A stretch of DNA of 64,000 nucleotides from JAITVM01 sp031551135 (GTDB lineage: Bacteria > Bacillota > Clostridia > Lachnospirales > JAITVM01), in the NCBI GenBank assembly GCA_031551135.1, contig JAVBOA010000022.1, positions 62,001 to 126,000 of the forward strand, read 5' to 3'. The translations under genes were made by a program, and so were the position numbers. Below the pieces are notes generated by a model. The model searched no databases. It was not told where the DNA came from and saw nothing but the letters and a program-made list of their open reading frames with translations. Position 1 is the first letter of the stretch, and the number at the start of each line of letters is the position of its first letter. Shown one piece after another: positions 52,901 through 61,973 of this stretch.

Positions 52901-55186
52901 TTGTATAGAATTGAAAAAAAAGTACAGCTTACAAGTGATATATTTTGGATGGACGTTTTAGCGCCAAGAGTGGCAAAAGCCGCTTTGCCGGGGCAGTTTA
53001 TTATAGTAAAGGGCGATACAAAAGGTGAGCGTATTCCGCTTACAATCTGTGATTATGATGCTGAAAAAGGCACGGTTTCTATAGTAATTCAAGTTATTGG
53101 CGAATCTACGAAAAAATTAGTGGAATTCAACGAGGGCGAATATTTTTCTGATTTCGTGGGACCTTTGGGAAGACCTTCGGAATTTGTAGATCAAGATATT
53201 GATTATTTGAAAAATAAAAAAATCCTCTTTATCGCAGGCGGACTCGGTGCCGCTCCGGTTTATCCTCAAGTAAAATATTTATTTAACAAAGGCATAAAAA
53301 CTGATGTTATTATGGGTTTCCGAAATAAAGATTTAGTTATTATGGAAAACGAAATGAAAGCCGTTGCGGAAAATGTTTATATTTGTACAGACGACGGAAG
53401 TTACGAGTTTAACGGAAATGTTACTGTTTTATTGAAGGACTTGGTTTTAAACAGGGGCAAAAAATATGATGAAGTCATAGCTATCGGCCCGATGATAATG
53501 ATGAAATTCGCTTGTTTGGCCACGAAAGAGCTGAATATTCCGACGATCGTTTCAATGAATCCGATTATGGTTGACGGTACGGGAATGTGCGGCGCGTGCA
53601 GAATAACTGTCGGCGATAAAGTGAAATTCGCATGTGTTGACGGACCGGAATTTGATGGACATTTGATAAATTTTGATGAGGCAATGCGCCGCCAGACTCT
53701 TTATAAAACTCAAGAGGGCAGAGCTTTGCTGGAAAAAGAAACTCCAGAGCCGAAACACGCAGAAAATTGCGCTTGTCCGCATGAAGAACAAGCGGAAAAA
53801 ATCGTTGTTGATAAGAAAAAGCGTGTTCCGATGCGTGAGCAAGACCCGAAAGAAAGAGCGAAAAATTTCGGCGAAGTTAATTTCGGTTATTCGTTTGAAG
53901 AAATGCAGGCGGAAGCAAACAGATGTTTGAATTGTAAAAATCCGAAATGCGTGGGACAATGTCCGGTTTCTATAAATATTCCGGCATTTATTCAGGAATT
54001 GAAAAACGGCGAAATGGACAAAGCTCTTCATATTGTATCCGAAGCAACTACGCTTCCGGCGATTTGTGGAAGGGTTTGCCCGCAAGAAAGCCAATGTGAA
54101 GGCGCATGTATTGTCGGTATAAAAAACGAGCCTGTTGCTATCGGAAGGCTTGAACGTTATTTGGGCGATTACGCAATCAAAAACGAAATTTCCCCGAAAA
54201 ACACTTCCAAATCAAACGGCAAAAAAGTTGCGATAATCGGCTCCGGTCCGGCTGGGCTTGCTTGCGCCGGCGACTTAGCAAAAATGGGCTATGATGTTAC
54301 GATTTTTGAAGCTTTGCATGAGCCGGGCGGCGTTTTGACTTATGGTATTCCTGAATTTCGTCTGCCGAAAATCGATGTTGTGGCGAAAGAAATCGAGAAT
54401 GTAAAGAAACTCGGCGTTAAAATAGAGACAAATGTAATAATCGGAAGAACGGTAACGATTGATGATTTGATGAATAAAGAAAATTTTGAAGCGATTTTTA
54501 TTTCCTCGGGTGCAGGACTTCCAAAATTCATGGGAATTCCGGGCGAAAATGCGAACGGTGTTTTTTCGGCTAACGAATATTTGACACGTTCGAATTTGAT
54601 GAAAGCCTTTAGAGAAGATTACGATACTCCGATTGCAATCGGCAAAAAAGTTGCTGTAGTCGGCGGCGGTAATGTTGCTATGGATGCGGCGCGTACAGCA
54701 CTGAGACTTGGCTCGGAAGTGCATATTGTATACCGCCGAAGCGAGGAAGAACTTCCGGCAAGATTGGAAGAAGTACATCACGCAAAAGAAGAGGGAATTA
54801 TTTTCAATCTTCTTACAAATCCAACAGAGATTCTGACTGATGAAAAAGGCTGGGTTAAAGGAATGACCTGTGTTGAAATGGAATTGGGCGAGCCGGATGC
54901 ATCGGGCAGACGCAGACCTGTTGTAAAAAAAGGCAGTGAATTTTTTATGGATGTCGATACAGTGCTGATGTCTTTGGGAACTTCTCCGAATCCGCTGATC
55001 GCTTCGACAACCGAAGGATTGGAAGTAAATAAATACGGCTGTATTGTTATAGATGATAATTGCATGACCTCGAAACCGGGTGTTTTTGCGGGCGGAGACG
55101 CTGTAACAGGCGCGGCTACCGTTATTTTGGCTATGGGCGCAGGACGCGACGCGGCAAAAGGAATAGATAATTATCTCAACAAATAA
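52901..55186 (+). CDS. Fused Nfn-like NAD(P)H oxidoreductase (FNR-like subunit plus GltA-like subunit)
   Basis: A TTG six bases after AGGGGTG gives 761 residues. The first 280 match the SudB/NfnA/PyrK-type FAD/NAD module with [2Fe-2S] ligands in GMCGACRITVG and FACVDGPEFDGH. Residues about 330 onward are a GltD/NfnB-like subunit: CVGQCPVSINIPAF and CGRVCPQESQCEGAC clusters, IIGSGPAGLACAGDL (FAD) and VVGGGNVAMDAARTALRLG (NADPH). This fusion equals both chains of NADH-dependent ferredoxin:NADP oxidoreductase in one protein. It could move XdhD or YgfK electrons to NAD(P)H and ferredoxin. Confidence 0.88.
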   Translation: MYRIEKKVQLTSDIFWMDVLAPRVAKAALPGQFIIVKGDTKGERIPLTICDYDAEKGTVSIVIQVIGESTKKLVEFNEGEYFSDFVGPLGRPSEFVDQDIDYLKNKKILFIAGGLGAAPVYPQVKYLFNKGIKTDVIMGFRNKDLVIMENEMKAVAENVYICTDDGSYEFNGNVTVLLKDLVLNRGKKYDEVIAIGPMIMMKFACLATKELNIPTIVSMNPIMVDGTGMCGACRITVGDKVKFACVDGPEFDGHLINFDEAMRRQTLYKTQEGRALLEKETPEPKHAENCACPHEEQAEKIVVDKKKRVPMREQDPKERAKNFGEVNFGYSFEEMQAEANRCLNCKNPKCVGQCPVSINIPAFIQELKNGEMDKALHIVSEATTLPAICGRVCPQESQCEGACIVGIKNEPVAIGRLERYLGDYAIKNEISPKNTSKSNGKKVAIIGSGPAGLACAGDLAKMGYDVTIFEALHEPGGVLTYGIPEFRLPKIDVVAKEIENVKKLGVKIETNVIIGRTVTIDDLMNKENFEAIFISSGAGLPKFMGIPGENANGVFSANEYLTRSNLMKAFREDYDTPIAIGKKVAVVGGGNVAMDAARTALRLGSEVHIVYRRSEEELPARLEEVHHAKEEGIIFNLLTNPTEILTDEKGWVKGMTCVEMELGEPDASGRRRPVVKKGSEFFMDVDTVLMSLGTSPNPLIASTTEGLEVNKYGCIVIDDNCMTSKPGVFAGGDAVTGAATVILAMGAGRDAAKGIDNYLNK

Positions 55187-55211
55187 AATTTTATTCGTGT
55201 GGGGTGAAAAT

Positions 55212-57767
55212 ATGTATAATTTTATATTAAACGGCAAGCAGGTTTCTGCTGATGAAGATATATCTTTATTGGAATTTTTAAGAGAGCGACAGGAAATTGT
55301 ATCATTGAAAAACGGCTGCGCCGAAGGTGTTTGCGGTGCGTGTATGGTTCTTGTTGATAATAAAGCAGCTCGTGCATGTATTTTAAAAACTTCAAAACTT
55401 GAGGGCAAGAATATTGTTTCTATAGAAGGACTTTCGGACAGGGATAAAGATGTATTTGCGTATGCTTTTGGCTCGGTCGGCGCAGTACAATGCGGTTTTT
55501 GTATTCCGGGAATGGTTGTATCGGCAAAAGGACTTTTTATAAATAATCTGAATCCAACGCTTGCGGAAGTAAAAGAAGCTCTTAAATTCAATGTTTGCAG
55601 ATGTACAGGCTACAAAAAAATCGAAGAAGCGATTTTGCTGGCGGCTAGAATTTTCAGAGAGAATTTAGATATTCCGGATACGAAATTTACAGGCGCTGTC
55701 GGAGAAAATATTATACGGCTTGACTCAAGGGAAAAAACTTTAGGTGAAGCAAAATATGTGGATGATTTAAGATTTCCGGATATGGTTTTCGGCTCGGCAC
55801 TTCGTACAAAATATCCGCGTGCAAAAGTTCTTTCTATTAATACAGAAAAAGCTAAAGCGCATCCGGATTGTATCGGAGTATTCACTGCCGAAGATGTTCC
55901 CGGTCAAAGAAATATCGGGCATTTGGCTAAAGATTGGGACGCTATGATTGCGGTCGGCGAAATAACAAGATACGTTGGCGACAGCGTGGCTTTGGTTGTT
56001 TCCAAAACAAAAAAATCTCTATCTGAGATTTTATCTTTAATCGAGGTTGAATACGAAGAGCTGACACCTTTAACAAATCCGCAAGACGCTTTGAAAGAGG
56101 ACGCTCCTAAAATTCATGAATCTGGAAATATGCTTAAAAAAGAGATTTTGAAACGCGGCGATTCCGAAACGGCTATCAAAAATTCGAAATTCTCGGTTAC
56201 TTATAAATATTCAACTCCATTTACGGAGCATGCATTTTTAGAGCCGGAATGTGCAATAGGGATGCCGGATGCTGACGGAGTTTTGATTTATACGGGCGGT
56301 CAGTCTGTTTATGATGAAAAACGTGAATGTGCAATGCTTCTTGGCTTGCCTTTAGAAAAAGTCAGAGTTATTTCGGCTTTTGTAGGCGGCGGCTTCGGCG
56401 GAAAAGAAGACATGAGCGTACAGCATCACGCGGCGCTTTTGGCGTATTTAACTAAAAAAACCGTGAAAGTTCTTTTATCTCGTAAAGAATCGATTATGAT
56501 TCATCCAAAACGCCACGCTATGGAAATGGAGTTTACCACAGCTTGCGACGAAAACGGAATCCTGACGGGAATGAAAGCTCTGATTATCTCTGATACAGGC
56601 GCATATGCTTCGCTCGGAGGGCCGGTTTTACAGCGTGCTTGTACGCATGCGGCAGGACCGTATAATTATCAAAATATTGACATTACGGGAATCGCGGTTT
56701 ATACTAATAATCCACCGGCAGGCGCGTTCAGAGGCTTCGGCGTAACTCAATCGTGTTTTGCAACCGAAGCGAATTTAAATAAATTGGCCGAATTGGTTGG
56801 AATTTCGCCGTGGGAAATCAGATACCGCAATGCTATCCGTCCGGGACAGATTTTGCCGAACGGACAGTTTGCTGACGAAGGTACGGCTCTTGTCGAGACC
56901 TTGGAAGCAGTAAAAGATGTTTATGAAAATAATAAATATGTGGGAATCGCCTGCGCATTGAAAAATGCCGGACTCGGCGTTGGTGTGCCGGATACGGGCA
57001 GAACAACAATCAGCATAGAAGACGGCAAAGCGCATATCAGATGCTCGGCCGCTTGTATCGGTCAGGGAATGGCGACTATTTTATTGCAGATGTTCTGCGA
57101 AACCACAAAAATCGATCCTTCGTTGGTTGTTATCGAAAATCCTGACACAAGCCGTATGCTTGATTCGGGAACGACAACCGCCTCCAGACAGACAGTTTTC
57201 AGCGGTCAATCTTGTGTTTTAGCCGCACGAAAATTAAAAGAAGATTTGGAAGGCAAAGAGCTTTCTGAACTTAACGGAAAAGAATATTACGGAGAGTTTA
57301 AACCGTTCACAGATCCAATGGGTTCCGACAAGCCTAATCCTATCAGCCACGTTGCTTATGGTTATGCAACTCAAGTTGTTGTTTTGAACGAAGAAGGAAA
57401 AGTTGTAAAAGTTGTTGCCGCGCATGATATCGGAAAAGCGATTAACCCGAATGCCGCAGAAGGTCAAGTAGAAGGCGGCGTTGTTATGGGGCTTGGATAT
57501 GCCTTGACAGAAGATTATCCGCTTGTAAATTCCGTTCCGCAAGCCAGATTCGGAACATTGGGACTTTTTAAAGCTCCTGCTGTGCCTGAAATCGAAACTA
57601 TTTTAGTTGAAAAAAATAAAGAAGATTTGGCTTACGGCGCAAAAGGTATTGGCGAAATAACTACGATTCCGACTGCTCCTGCGGTACAAAACGCTTATTA
57701 TGTTTTGGACGGCGAGTTCAGAACAAAACTTCCGTTGGAAAACACTTATTATAAAAAGAAGAAGTAA
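55212..57767 (+). CDS. xdhD: Molybdenum hydroxylase, xanthine-dehydrogenase type (XdhD-like)
   Basis: The ATG after GGGGTG gives 851 residues. The N-terminal 160 hold two [2Fe-2S] clusters (CAEGVCGAC; CGFCIPG and CRCTGY). The rest is the molybdopterin domain with GGQSVYDEKRE, AFVGGGFGGKED, GAFRGFGVTQ and the catalytic-Glu motif GAKGIGE. There is no FAD domain and no FAD subunit gene nearby, so electrons must leave through another protein, probably the fused Nfn-like neighbour or YgfK. It is annotated in relatives as selenium-dependent; the labile selenium is not sequence-encoded and no in-frame TGA occurs. Confidence 0.92.
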   Translation: MYNFILNGKQVSADEDISLLEFLRERQEIVSLKNGCAEGVCGACMVLVDNKAARACILKTSKLEGKNIVSIEGLSDRDKDVFAYAFGSVGAVQCGFCIPGMVVSAKGLFINNLNPTLAEVKEALKFNVCRCTGYKKIEEAILLAARIFRENLDIPDTKFTGAVGENIIRLDSREKTLGEAKYVDDLRFPDMVFGSALRTKYPRAKVLSINTEKAKAHPDCIGVFTAEDVPGQRNIGHLAKDWDAMIAVGEITRYVGDSVALVVSKTKKSLSEILSLIEVEYEELTPLTNPQDALKEDAPKIHESGNMLKKEILKRGDSETAIKNSKFSVTYKYSTPFTEHAFLEPECAIGMPDADGVLIYTGGQSVYDEKRECAMLLGLPLEKVRVISAFVGGGFGGKEDMSVQHHAALLAYLTKKTVKVLLSRKESIMIHPKRHAMEMEFTTACDENGILTGMKALIISDTGAYASLGGPVLQRACTHAAGPYNYQNIDITGIAVYTNNPPAGAFRGFGVTQSCFATEANLNKLAELVGISPWEIRYRNAIRPGQILPNGQFADEGTALVETLEAVKDVYENNKYVGIACALKNAGLGVGVPDTGRTTISIEDGKAHIRCSAACIGQGMATILLQMFCETTKIDPSLVVIENPDTSRMLDSGTTTASRQTVFSGQSCVLAARKLKEDLEGKELSELNGKEYYGEFKPFTDPMGSDKPNPISHVAYGYATQVVVLNEEGKVVKVVAAHDIGKAINPNAAEGQVEGGVVMGLGYALTEDYPLVNSVPQARFGTLGLFKAPAVPEIETILVEKNKEDLAYGAKGIGEITTIPTAPAVQNAYYVLDGEFRTKLPLENTYYKKKK

Positions 57768-57788
57768 AGATTTTGGAGGAGATTTAAT

Positions 57789-58169
57789 TTGGATAAAAAA
57801 ATTATAGCTACAGAAAAAGCACCCGGCGCAATCGGCCCTTATTCACAAGGAATCGATGCAGGCTCTTTGATATTTACATCCGGTCAATTGCCGATTAATC
57901 CCGAAGACAAAAAATTAATAACTGACGATATAAAAGCCGCAACTAAACAATCGCTTCTGAATGTTCAGGCGATTTTGGAAGCAGCAGGTTCTTCTTTGGA
58001 TAAAGTTATTAAAACAACCGTATTTTTGAAAGATTTGAATGATTTCGCGGCTATGAATGAAGTTTATGCCGAATTTTTTAAAGGTGACTGCCCAGCGCGC
58101 TCTGCTGTACAGGTTGCAAAACTTCCTTTGGATGCTCCGATTGAAATCGAAGTTATTGCCGCAAAATAA
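57789..58169 (+). CDS. ridA: RidA-family enamine/imine deaminase
   Basis: The 126-residue Rid protein hydrolyses reactive 2-aminoacrylate and related imines. FTSGQLPINPEDK and the catalytic-arginine segment CPARSAVQVAKLPL are present. Ammonia-lyases such as YgeX make exactly such imines, so co-expression with the pathway is logical. It starts at a TTG behind GGAGGAG, 21 bp after xdhD; its stop overlaps the next start (TAATG). Confidence 0.93.
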   Translation: MDKKIIATEKAPGAIGPYSQGIDAGSLIFTSGQLPINPEDKKLITDDIKAATKQSLLNVQAILEAAGSSLDKVIKTTVFLKDLNDFAAMNEVYAEFFKGDCPARSAVQVAKLPLDAPIEIEVIAAK

Positions 58170-58408
58170 TGTATACTTATAAAACCAGCGGCGTTTGCTC
58201 ACGCAGTATTTCTTTTGATGTTGTCGACGGATGTGTCAAAAATATTTCGTTCGCAAACGGCTGCGAAGGAAATTTAAAAGGTATTGCCACGCTTGCGGAA
58301 GGTATGAAAATTGAGGATGTTATCGGTAAATTAGAAAATATTACTTGCGAAAGTAAACCGACATCCTGTCCGGCTCAGTTGGCAGACGCTTTGAAGAAAC
58401 ATTTATAA
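58169..58408 (+). CDS. TSCPD-domain protein
   Basis: The 79-residue protein carries the TSCPAQLADAL motif that names the TSCPD family, plus a likely cysteine set (GVCSRSISFDV, NGCEGN, ITCES). Stand-alone TSCPD proteins are found in many anaerobes and their role is unknown; related domains occur in vitamin B12-dependent ribonucleotide reductases. Its start overlaps the ridA stop, so it is translated with it as the last gene of the cluster. Confidence 0.88.
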   Translation: MYTYKTSGVCSRSISFDVVDGCVKNISFANGCEGNLKGIATLAEGMKIEDVIGKLENITCESKPTSCPAQLADALKKHL

Positions 58409-58453
58409 TTATGCGGATATAAAGAGAGATTGAATTTGATATGAACAAAACTT

Positions 58454-58482
58454 AAGCGCGGCAAATGTCGTGCTTTTTTTTT
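58454..58482 (+). terminator. Terminator of the purine cluster
   Basis: AAGCGCGGC pairs with GTCGTGCTT around AAAT with two G-T pairs and is followed by seven or more T residues. Confidence 0.85.
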
Positions 58483-58551
58483 GCGTTTATTTCCATATTT
58501 CTTTATAAAAATCCTGATTATGTCGATATATTAAAAAAGATTTAAAGTTCA

Positions 58552-58663
58552 TACTATTTTCATTCTGATAAGTAGAAAAAAATTTTTCACAGCGGAGCGT
58601 TTCGCGCAAAGCTTCTGGCGCGAAATGAAATATTTTTTTCTATCCTTAATCTTGAAAATAGTA
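58552..58663. mobile_element. MITE-like element, long form, copy 2 (inverted)
   Basis: The 112-bp sequence starts TACTATTTTCATT and ends CTTGAAAATAGTA. Its reverse complement matches copy 1 at 16340-16450 over nearly its whole length, differing mainly in the central loop. TCA flanks both sides, a clear 3-bp target duplication. It is non-coding. Confidence 0.78.
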
Positions 58664-58713
58664 TCAGTTTATTTTTGAGAAAAACAAATTCTAAAGAAAA
58701 AGGAAGTACAAAT

Positions 58714-59499
58714 ATGAAAGTAGTCATTCTTGCCGGCGGACTTGGGACCCGAATAAGCGAGGAATCCCATTTGCGCCCTAAGCCTATGATTGAAATCGGA
58801 GACAAGCCGATTTTATGGCATATCCAAAAATATTATTCCGCATTCGGATTTAACGAATTTATTATTTGCTGCGGCTACAAAGGGCATATTATCAAAGAAT
58901 ATTTTGCTGATTATTATTTGCATGGTTCGGATGTAACTTTTGATTTTACTAATAACGGAAATATGACAATACATTCCAACGCCTCAGAGCCGTGGAAAGT
59001 TACGGTAGTTGATACAGGACTGCATACACAAACAGGCGGGCGCATAAAGCGGATACAAAAATATATTAACGGCGAAAGTTTTATGCTGACCTATGGTGAT
59101 GGAATCGGAAATATCGATTTGAATGCTTTGACTGCAACACATAAATCAACGGGAAACATTCTGACTTTAACGGCTGTTCAGCCAAGCGGACGCTATGGTG
59201 TTCTGGATATTGACGAAAGCAGAAATCAAGTAATCGGTTTTCGGGAAAAAGCTCAAGAAGACGCAAATTGGATAAATGCCGGATTTATGGTAGCCGAGCC
59301 GGATATTTTTAATTATATTGATGATTTGGAATCTACGATTTTCGAAAGGTATCCTATGGAGCATTTGTCAAGCGACGGAAAACTCGGGGCTTATAAACAT
59401 TACGGATTCTGGCAGTGCATGGATACACAGCGGGATAAAAATGTCCTTGAATGGTTTTGGAACGATAGCAAAGCTCCTTGGAAGGTGTGGAATGATTGA
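58714..59499 (+). CDS. rfbF: Glucose-1-phosphate cytidylyltransferase
   Basis: The 261-residue nucleotidyltransferase makes CDP-glucose, precursor of 3,6-dideoxyhexoses and related surface sugars. It has AGGLGTRISEESHLRPKPM at the N-terminus, CCGYKGHIIKEYF, and TYGDGIGNID with the metal Asp. The ATG at 58714 follows AAAGGAAG. The usual next gene, CDP-glucose 4,6-dehydratase (rfbG), is absent; a 29-codon stub and two glycosyltransferases follow, so the product may be used differently here or the locus has lost genes. Confidence 0.93.
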   Translation: MKVVILAGGLGTRISEESHLRPKPMIEIGDKPILWHIQKYYSAFGFNEFIICCGYKGHIIKEYFADYYLHGSDVTFDFTNNGNMTIHSNASEPWKVTVVDTGLHTQTGGRIKRIQKYINGESFMLTYGDGIGNIDLNALTATHKSTGNILTLTAVQPSGRYGVLDIDESRNQVIGFREKAQEDANWINAGFMVAEPDIFNYIDDLESTIFERYPMEHLSSDGKLGAYKHYGFWQCMDTQRDKNVLEWFWNDSKAPWKVWND

Positions 59500-59588
59500 T
59501 GGGTGAATTATTTCGTATCGAGCTGGATAAACTTAAAGAAAGATGTAGATTTAGGCAAAATGATGTAGTATTTTCGGCTGAGTTATAA
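59499..59588 (+). CDS. 29-codon ORF overlapping the rfbF stop
   Basis: An ATG overlapping the rfbF stop (TGATG) opens a 29-residue frame (begins MGELFRIELDKLKERC). The coupling resembles the start of a co-translated gene, but it ends after 87 bases. It is probably the leftover 5' end of a deleted sugar gene, or chance. No family can be assigned. Confidence 0.25.
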   Translation: MGELFRIELDKLKERCRFRQNDVVFSAEL

Positions 59589-59607
59589 ACGCGATTAGAG
59601 GTGTAAA

Positions 59608-60537
59608 ATGAATACAAAAAAATTTTCTGTTATTATGCTGACTTACAACCGTGAAAAATTTGTAGGACGAATGATTGAGTGCATACTTGCGCAAACAATG
59701 CGTGATTTTGAATTTATAATTGTAGATAATGGTTCTACGGATTCCTCCGGCAAGATTGCGGATGAATATTCAGTAAAAGATGAGCGTATTCGTGTTATTC
59801 ACCGCGAGCGCGGAAATATCGGAAGCGGACGAAATGCCGGACTGGATGCCGCTATTTGTGAATATGTAGTTTTTGTGGATGATGACGATATATGCGAAAA
59901 AGATTTTTTGGAATTTTTATATAATTTATTAAAAACAAATGATGCTGACATAAGTATTTGCGGCGCGGCCGACAAAGTATTCGACGAGAAAAAAATAATG
60001 TCTGCGGAAGAAGCTTTGATTGAATTAATGTGGAGAAAAAAATACAATATGGCTTTCCCGACAAAATTATTTAAAAGAGAGCTTGTTAAAAACCTGCGTT
60101 TTCCGGAAGACGGAGCCTTTGACGATATTGCTTTGATGTATAGATTATTGGCTAAGGCTAAAAAAGTGGCTTATCATGGTTTGCCAAAATACAGTTTTTT
60201 TAGGCATGAAGGCAATAATTCCGCATGGACAACGAATCATGAGCTATTGACAGCCGAAACCTTGGATGAATATTTGCATGCTTTTCGTGAGCGCACTCTG
60301 TGGCTGAGCCGAATTTTTCCCGAATCTGCGCATGCGTTTCAATATTTTGAATGGTCGTTTATGATATCAATGGTTGATAAAATTATCCGATTGAATCTCA
60401 AAAATTGCTCTAAACAGCTCGAAAAAATGAAACAGGAATTGAACGAGAATTTTGATGAATTTTATTCGGGAGATTTAACGCTTGATTTTGAAAAGGAATG
60501 GATGGAAAAATATATTGAGGAATATTCGAGAGTATAA
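59608..60537 (+). CDS. Family 2 glycosyltransferase
   Basis: The 309-residue enzyme has a GT-A fold N-terminus: SVIMLTYNREKFV, VDNGSTDSSG, GSGRNAGLDAA and the metal-binding DXD as VFVDDDDICEKD. The C-terminal third is variable and probably sets acceptor choice. No membrane helix is present. It likely adds sugars to a cell-surface glycan or flagellin. It starts at an ATG after GAGGTG, 108 bp after rfbF. Confidence 0.88.
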   Translation: MNTKKFSVIMLTYNREKFVGRMIECILAQTMRDFEFIIVDNGSTDSSGKIADEYSVKDERIRVIHRERGNIGSGRNAGLDAAICEYVVFVDDDDICEKDFLEFLYNLLKTNDADISICGAADKVFDEKKIMSAEEALIELMWRKKYNMAFPTKLFKRELVKNLRFPEDGAFDDIALMYRLLAKAKKVAYHGLPKYSFFRHEGNNSAWTTNHELLTAETLDEYLHAFRERTLWLSRIFPESAHAFQYFEWSFMISMVDKIIRLNLKNCSKQLEKMKQELNENFDEFYSGDLTLDFEKEWMEKYIEEYSRV

Positions 60538-60602
60538 ATGCTATTCTTTAAAAGGGAAATGCATAAATTACGGATGAATTAAATTTTGATGGAGTTGAAG
60601 AT

Positions 60603-61853
60603 TTGCAGATCCAAAATAAAAAAATCGTATGTATTTTTTACACCTTTGCTTATAATGCGGAAAATACAATAGCACGGACGATTGAGAGCGTGCTTGCTCA
60701 AACATATTCCCATTGGGTGTATTACGTATTGAATAACGGTTCGACCGACAATACCGGAAAAATTATTCAGGATTACGCCGACAGGGATTCCCGAATTATT
60801 CCGCTTACAAATAAATTAAATCATGTTTGGGAAGCAAAAAACCATTGGCAAGAGGTTGCAGGAAACTACAATGAGGATGATTATTTTTGTTTTCTGGATG
60901 CTGATGATGAATATAAACCGGATTTTATTGAGAAAATGCTGGAGTTTGTGAAGGAAAATAAACTTGAAATAGCTGCCTGCGGCAGTGATTTTATAGATGC
61001 CGAGACAAATGAATTATTAAAAATACGGCATTTGAAAAAAGATTTACTTTTGGAAAGTTCGGAGTTTTCCGAATATTTTGTTTTGTACCATAAATATATG
61101 CGGACAATGTGGGGAAAATTATACACTTTGCCAATCATAAGGGATATTGATACTTCTAAGATACCTTCGGTTGCATATGGATGGGATACCTTATTTGTAA
61201 TTGAAAATTTTCTGAATGTATCGCGCATCGGAATTAATTCGGAATCTTTGCATAAATACTATGTTTCGGAAAAATCGCTTTCTTATAAACACGACTATAC
61301 GAGAATTGAATCTGATACTTTGCTTCATGAAAAGAGCGTGGATTATTTATTGAGAAAATGCGGCGAAATATCTTATGTAAATCAAGATTTTCTCATGATT
61401 GTATATATGAGCGCAATAATCAGCACATTAAAAGTAATTATGCGTGCTAAAATTTCCGTTGTAGAAAAAGTTTCGGATATAATAAAAGTTTTCTCCAATA
61501 AATATACAAAGCAATTGGCGGCGCAAGAGAATTTCGGAATCTCGACGGGAAATCCGGAGGAAAAAACTCAAGAGCGAAATAAATTTTTCTCTGAATTTGC
61601 CAATTTTTTTATTTATATTGAAAATATCTCGAATGAATTGCCGGAAGATTATTGTGATATCGGAGAATTTTTGTGTGCGGCTTCGGACAATACTGCCGGT
61701 TGGTTATTTTTTAATAAAAAACGGATAGAAATGCTGATAAATAAAAATCACATACAAGAAGCAAATCAAAAATTATCGGAAATGGAAGCCTTGATTCCAG
61801 AGGATGCGGATATTATCGTATTCCGCAAAATATTGCAATCGGTTCAAGTATAA
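60603..61853 (+). CDS. Family 2 glycosyltransferase with C-terminal helical extension
   Basis: The 416-residue protein has GT-A motifs FYTFAYNAENTIARTIES, LNNGSTDNTGKI and the DXD as CFLDADDEYKPDF. After about residue 260 it continues with a helical region, ending with a TPR-like segment (NKNHIQEANQKLSEMEALIP). The start is a TTG after GGAG. It is next to the other glycosyltransferase and probably works in the same surface glycan. The donor sugar is unknown. Confidence 0.85.
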   Translation: MQIQNKKIVCIFYTFAYNAENTIARTIESVLAQTYSHWVYYVLNNGSTDNTGKIIQDYADRDSRIIPLTNKLNHVWEAKNHWQEVAGNYNEDDYFCFLDADDEYKPDFIEKMLEFVKENKLEIAACGSDFIDAETNELLKIRHLKKDLLLESSEFSEYFVLYHKYMRTMWGKLYTLPIIRDIDTSKIPSVAYGWDTLFVIENFLNVSRIGINSESLHKYYVSEKSLSYKHDYTRIESDTLLHEKSVDYLLRKCGEISYVNQDFLMIVYMSAIISTLKVIMRAKISVVEKVSDIIKVFSNKYTKQLAAQENFGISTGNPEEKTQERNKFFSEFANFFIYIENISNELPEDYCDIGEFLCAASDNTAGWLFFNKKRIEMLINKNHIQEANQKLSEMEALIPEDADIIVFRKILQSVQV

Positions 61854-61872
61854 AAAATATTTCAAAAATTTA

Positions 61873-61901
61873 TTGCACAATATGATTTTATATGTTAAAA
61901 T
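61873..61901 (+). promoter_or_regulatory. Promoter of rpsF-ssb-rpsR
   Basis: TTGCAC (61873-61878), 17-bp spacer, TAAAAT (61896-61901) with an upstream TG. A small hairpin (CTTTTC/GAAAAG, about 61927-61942) lies in the leader before the ribosome site; no confident match to the S6-S18 leader motif was made. Confidence 0.6.
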
Positions 61902-61973
61902 CACTATTTGTATGATTATCCTTGTTCTTTTCAAACGAAAAGAGCCAAAGTCCAAAAGGAGGTGCAGTAAACA

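Noticed and set aside
55212..57767. Selenocysteine codon in the selenium-dependent-type xanthine dehydrogenase
   Set aside because: The frame is continuous without an internal TGA; in this family selenium is a bound labile cofactor rather than selenocysteine.
41146..58408. Purine cluster as a recent horizontal acquisition
   Set aside because: No integrase, tRNA junction or visible compositional break borders it; the codon style looks like that of neighbouring genes, so transfer cannot be claimed from this window.
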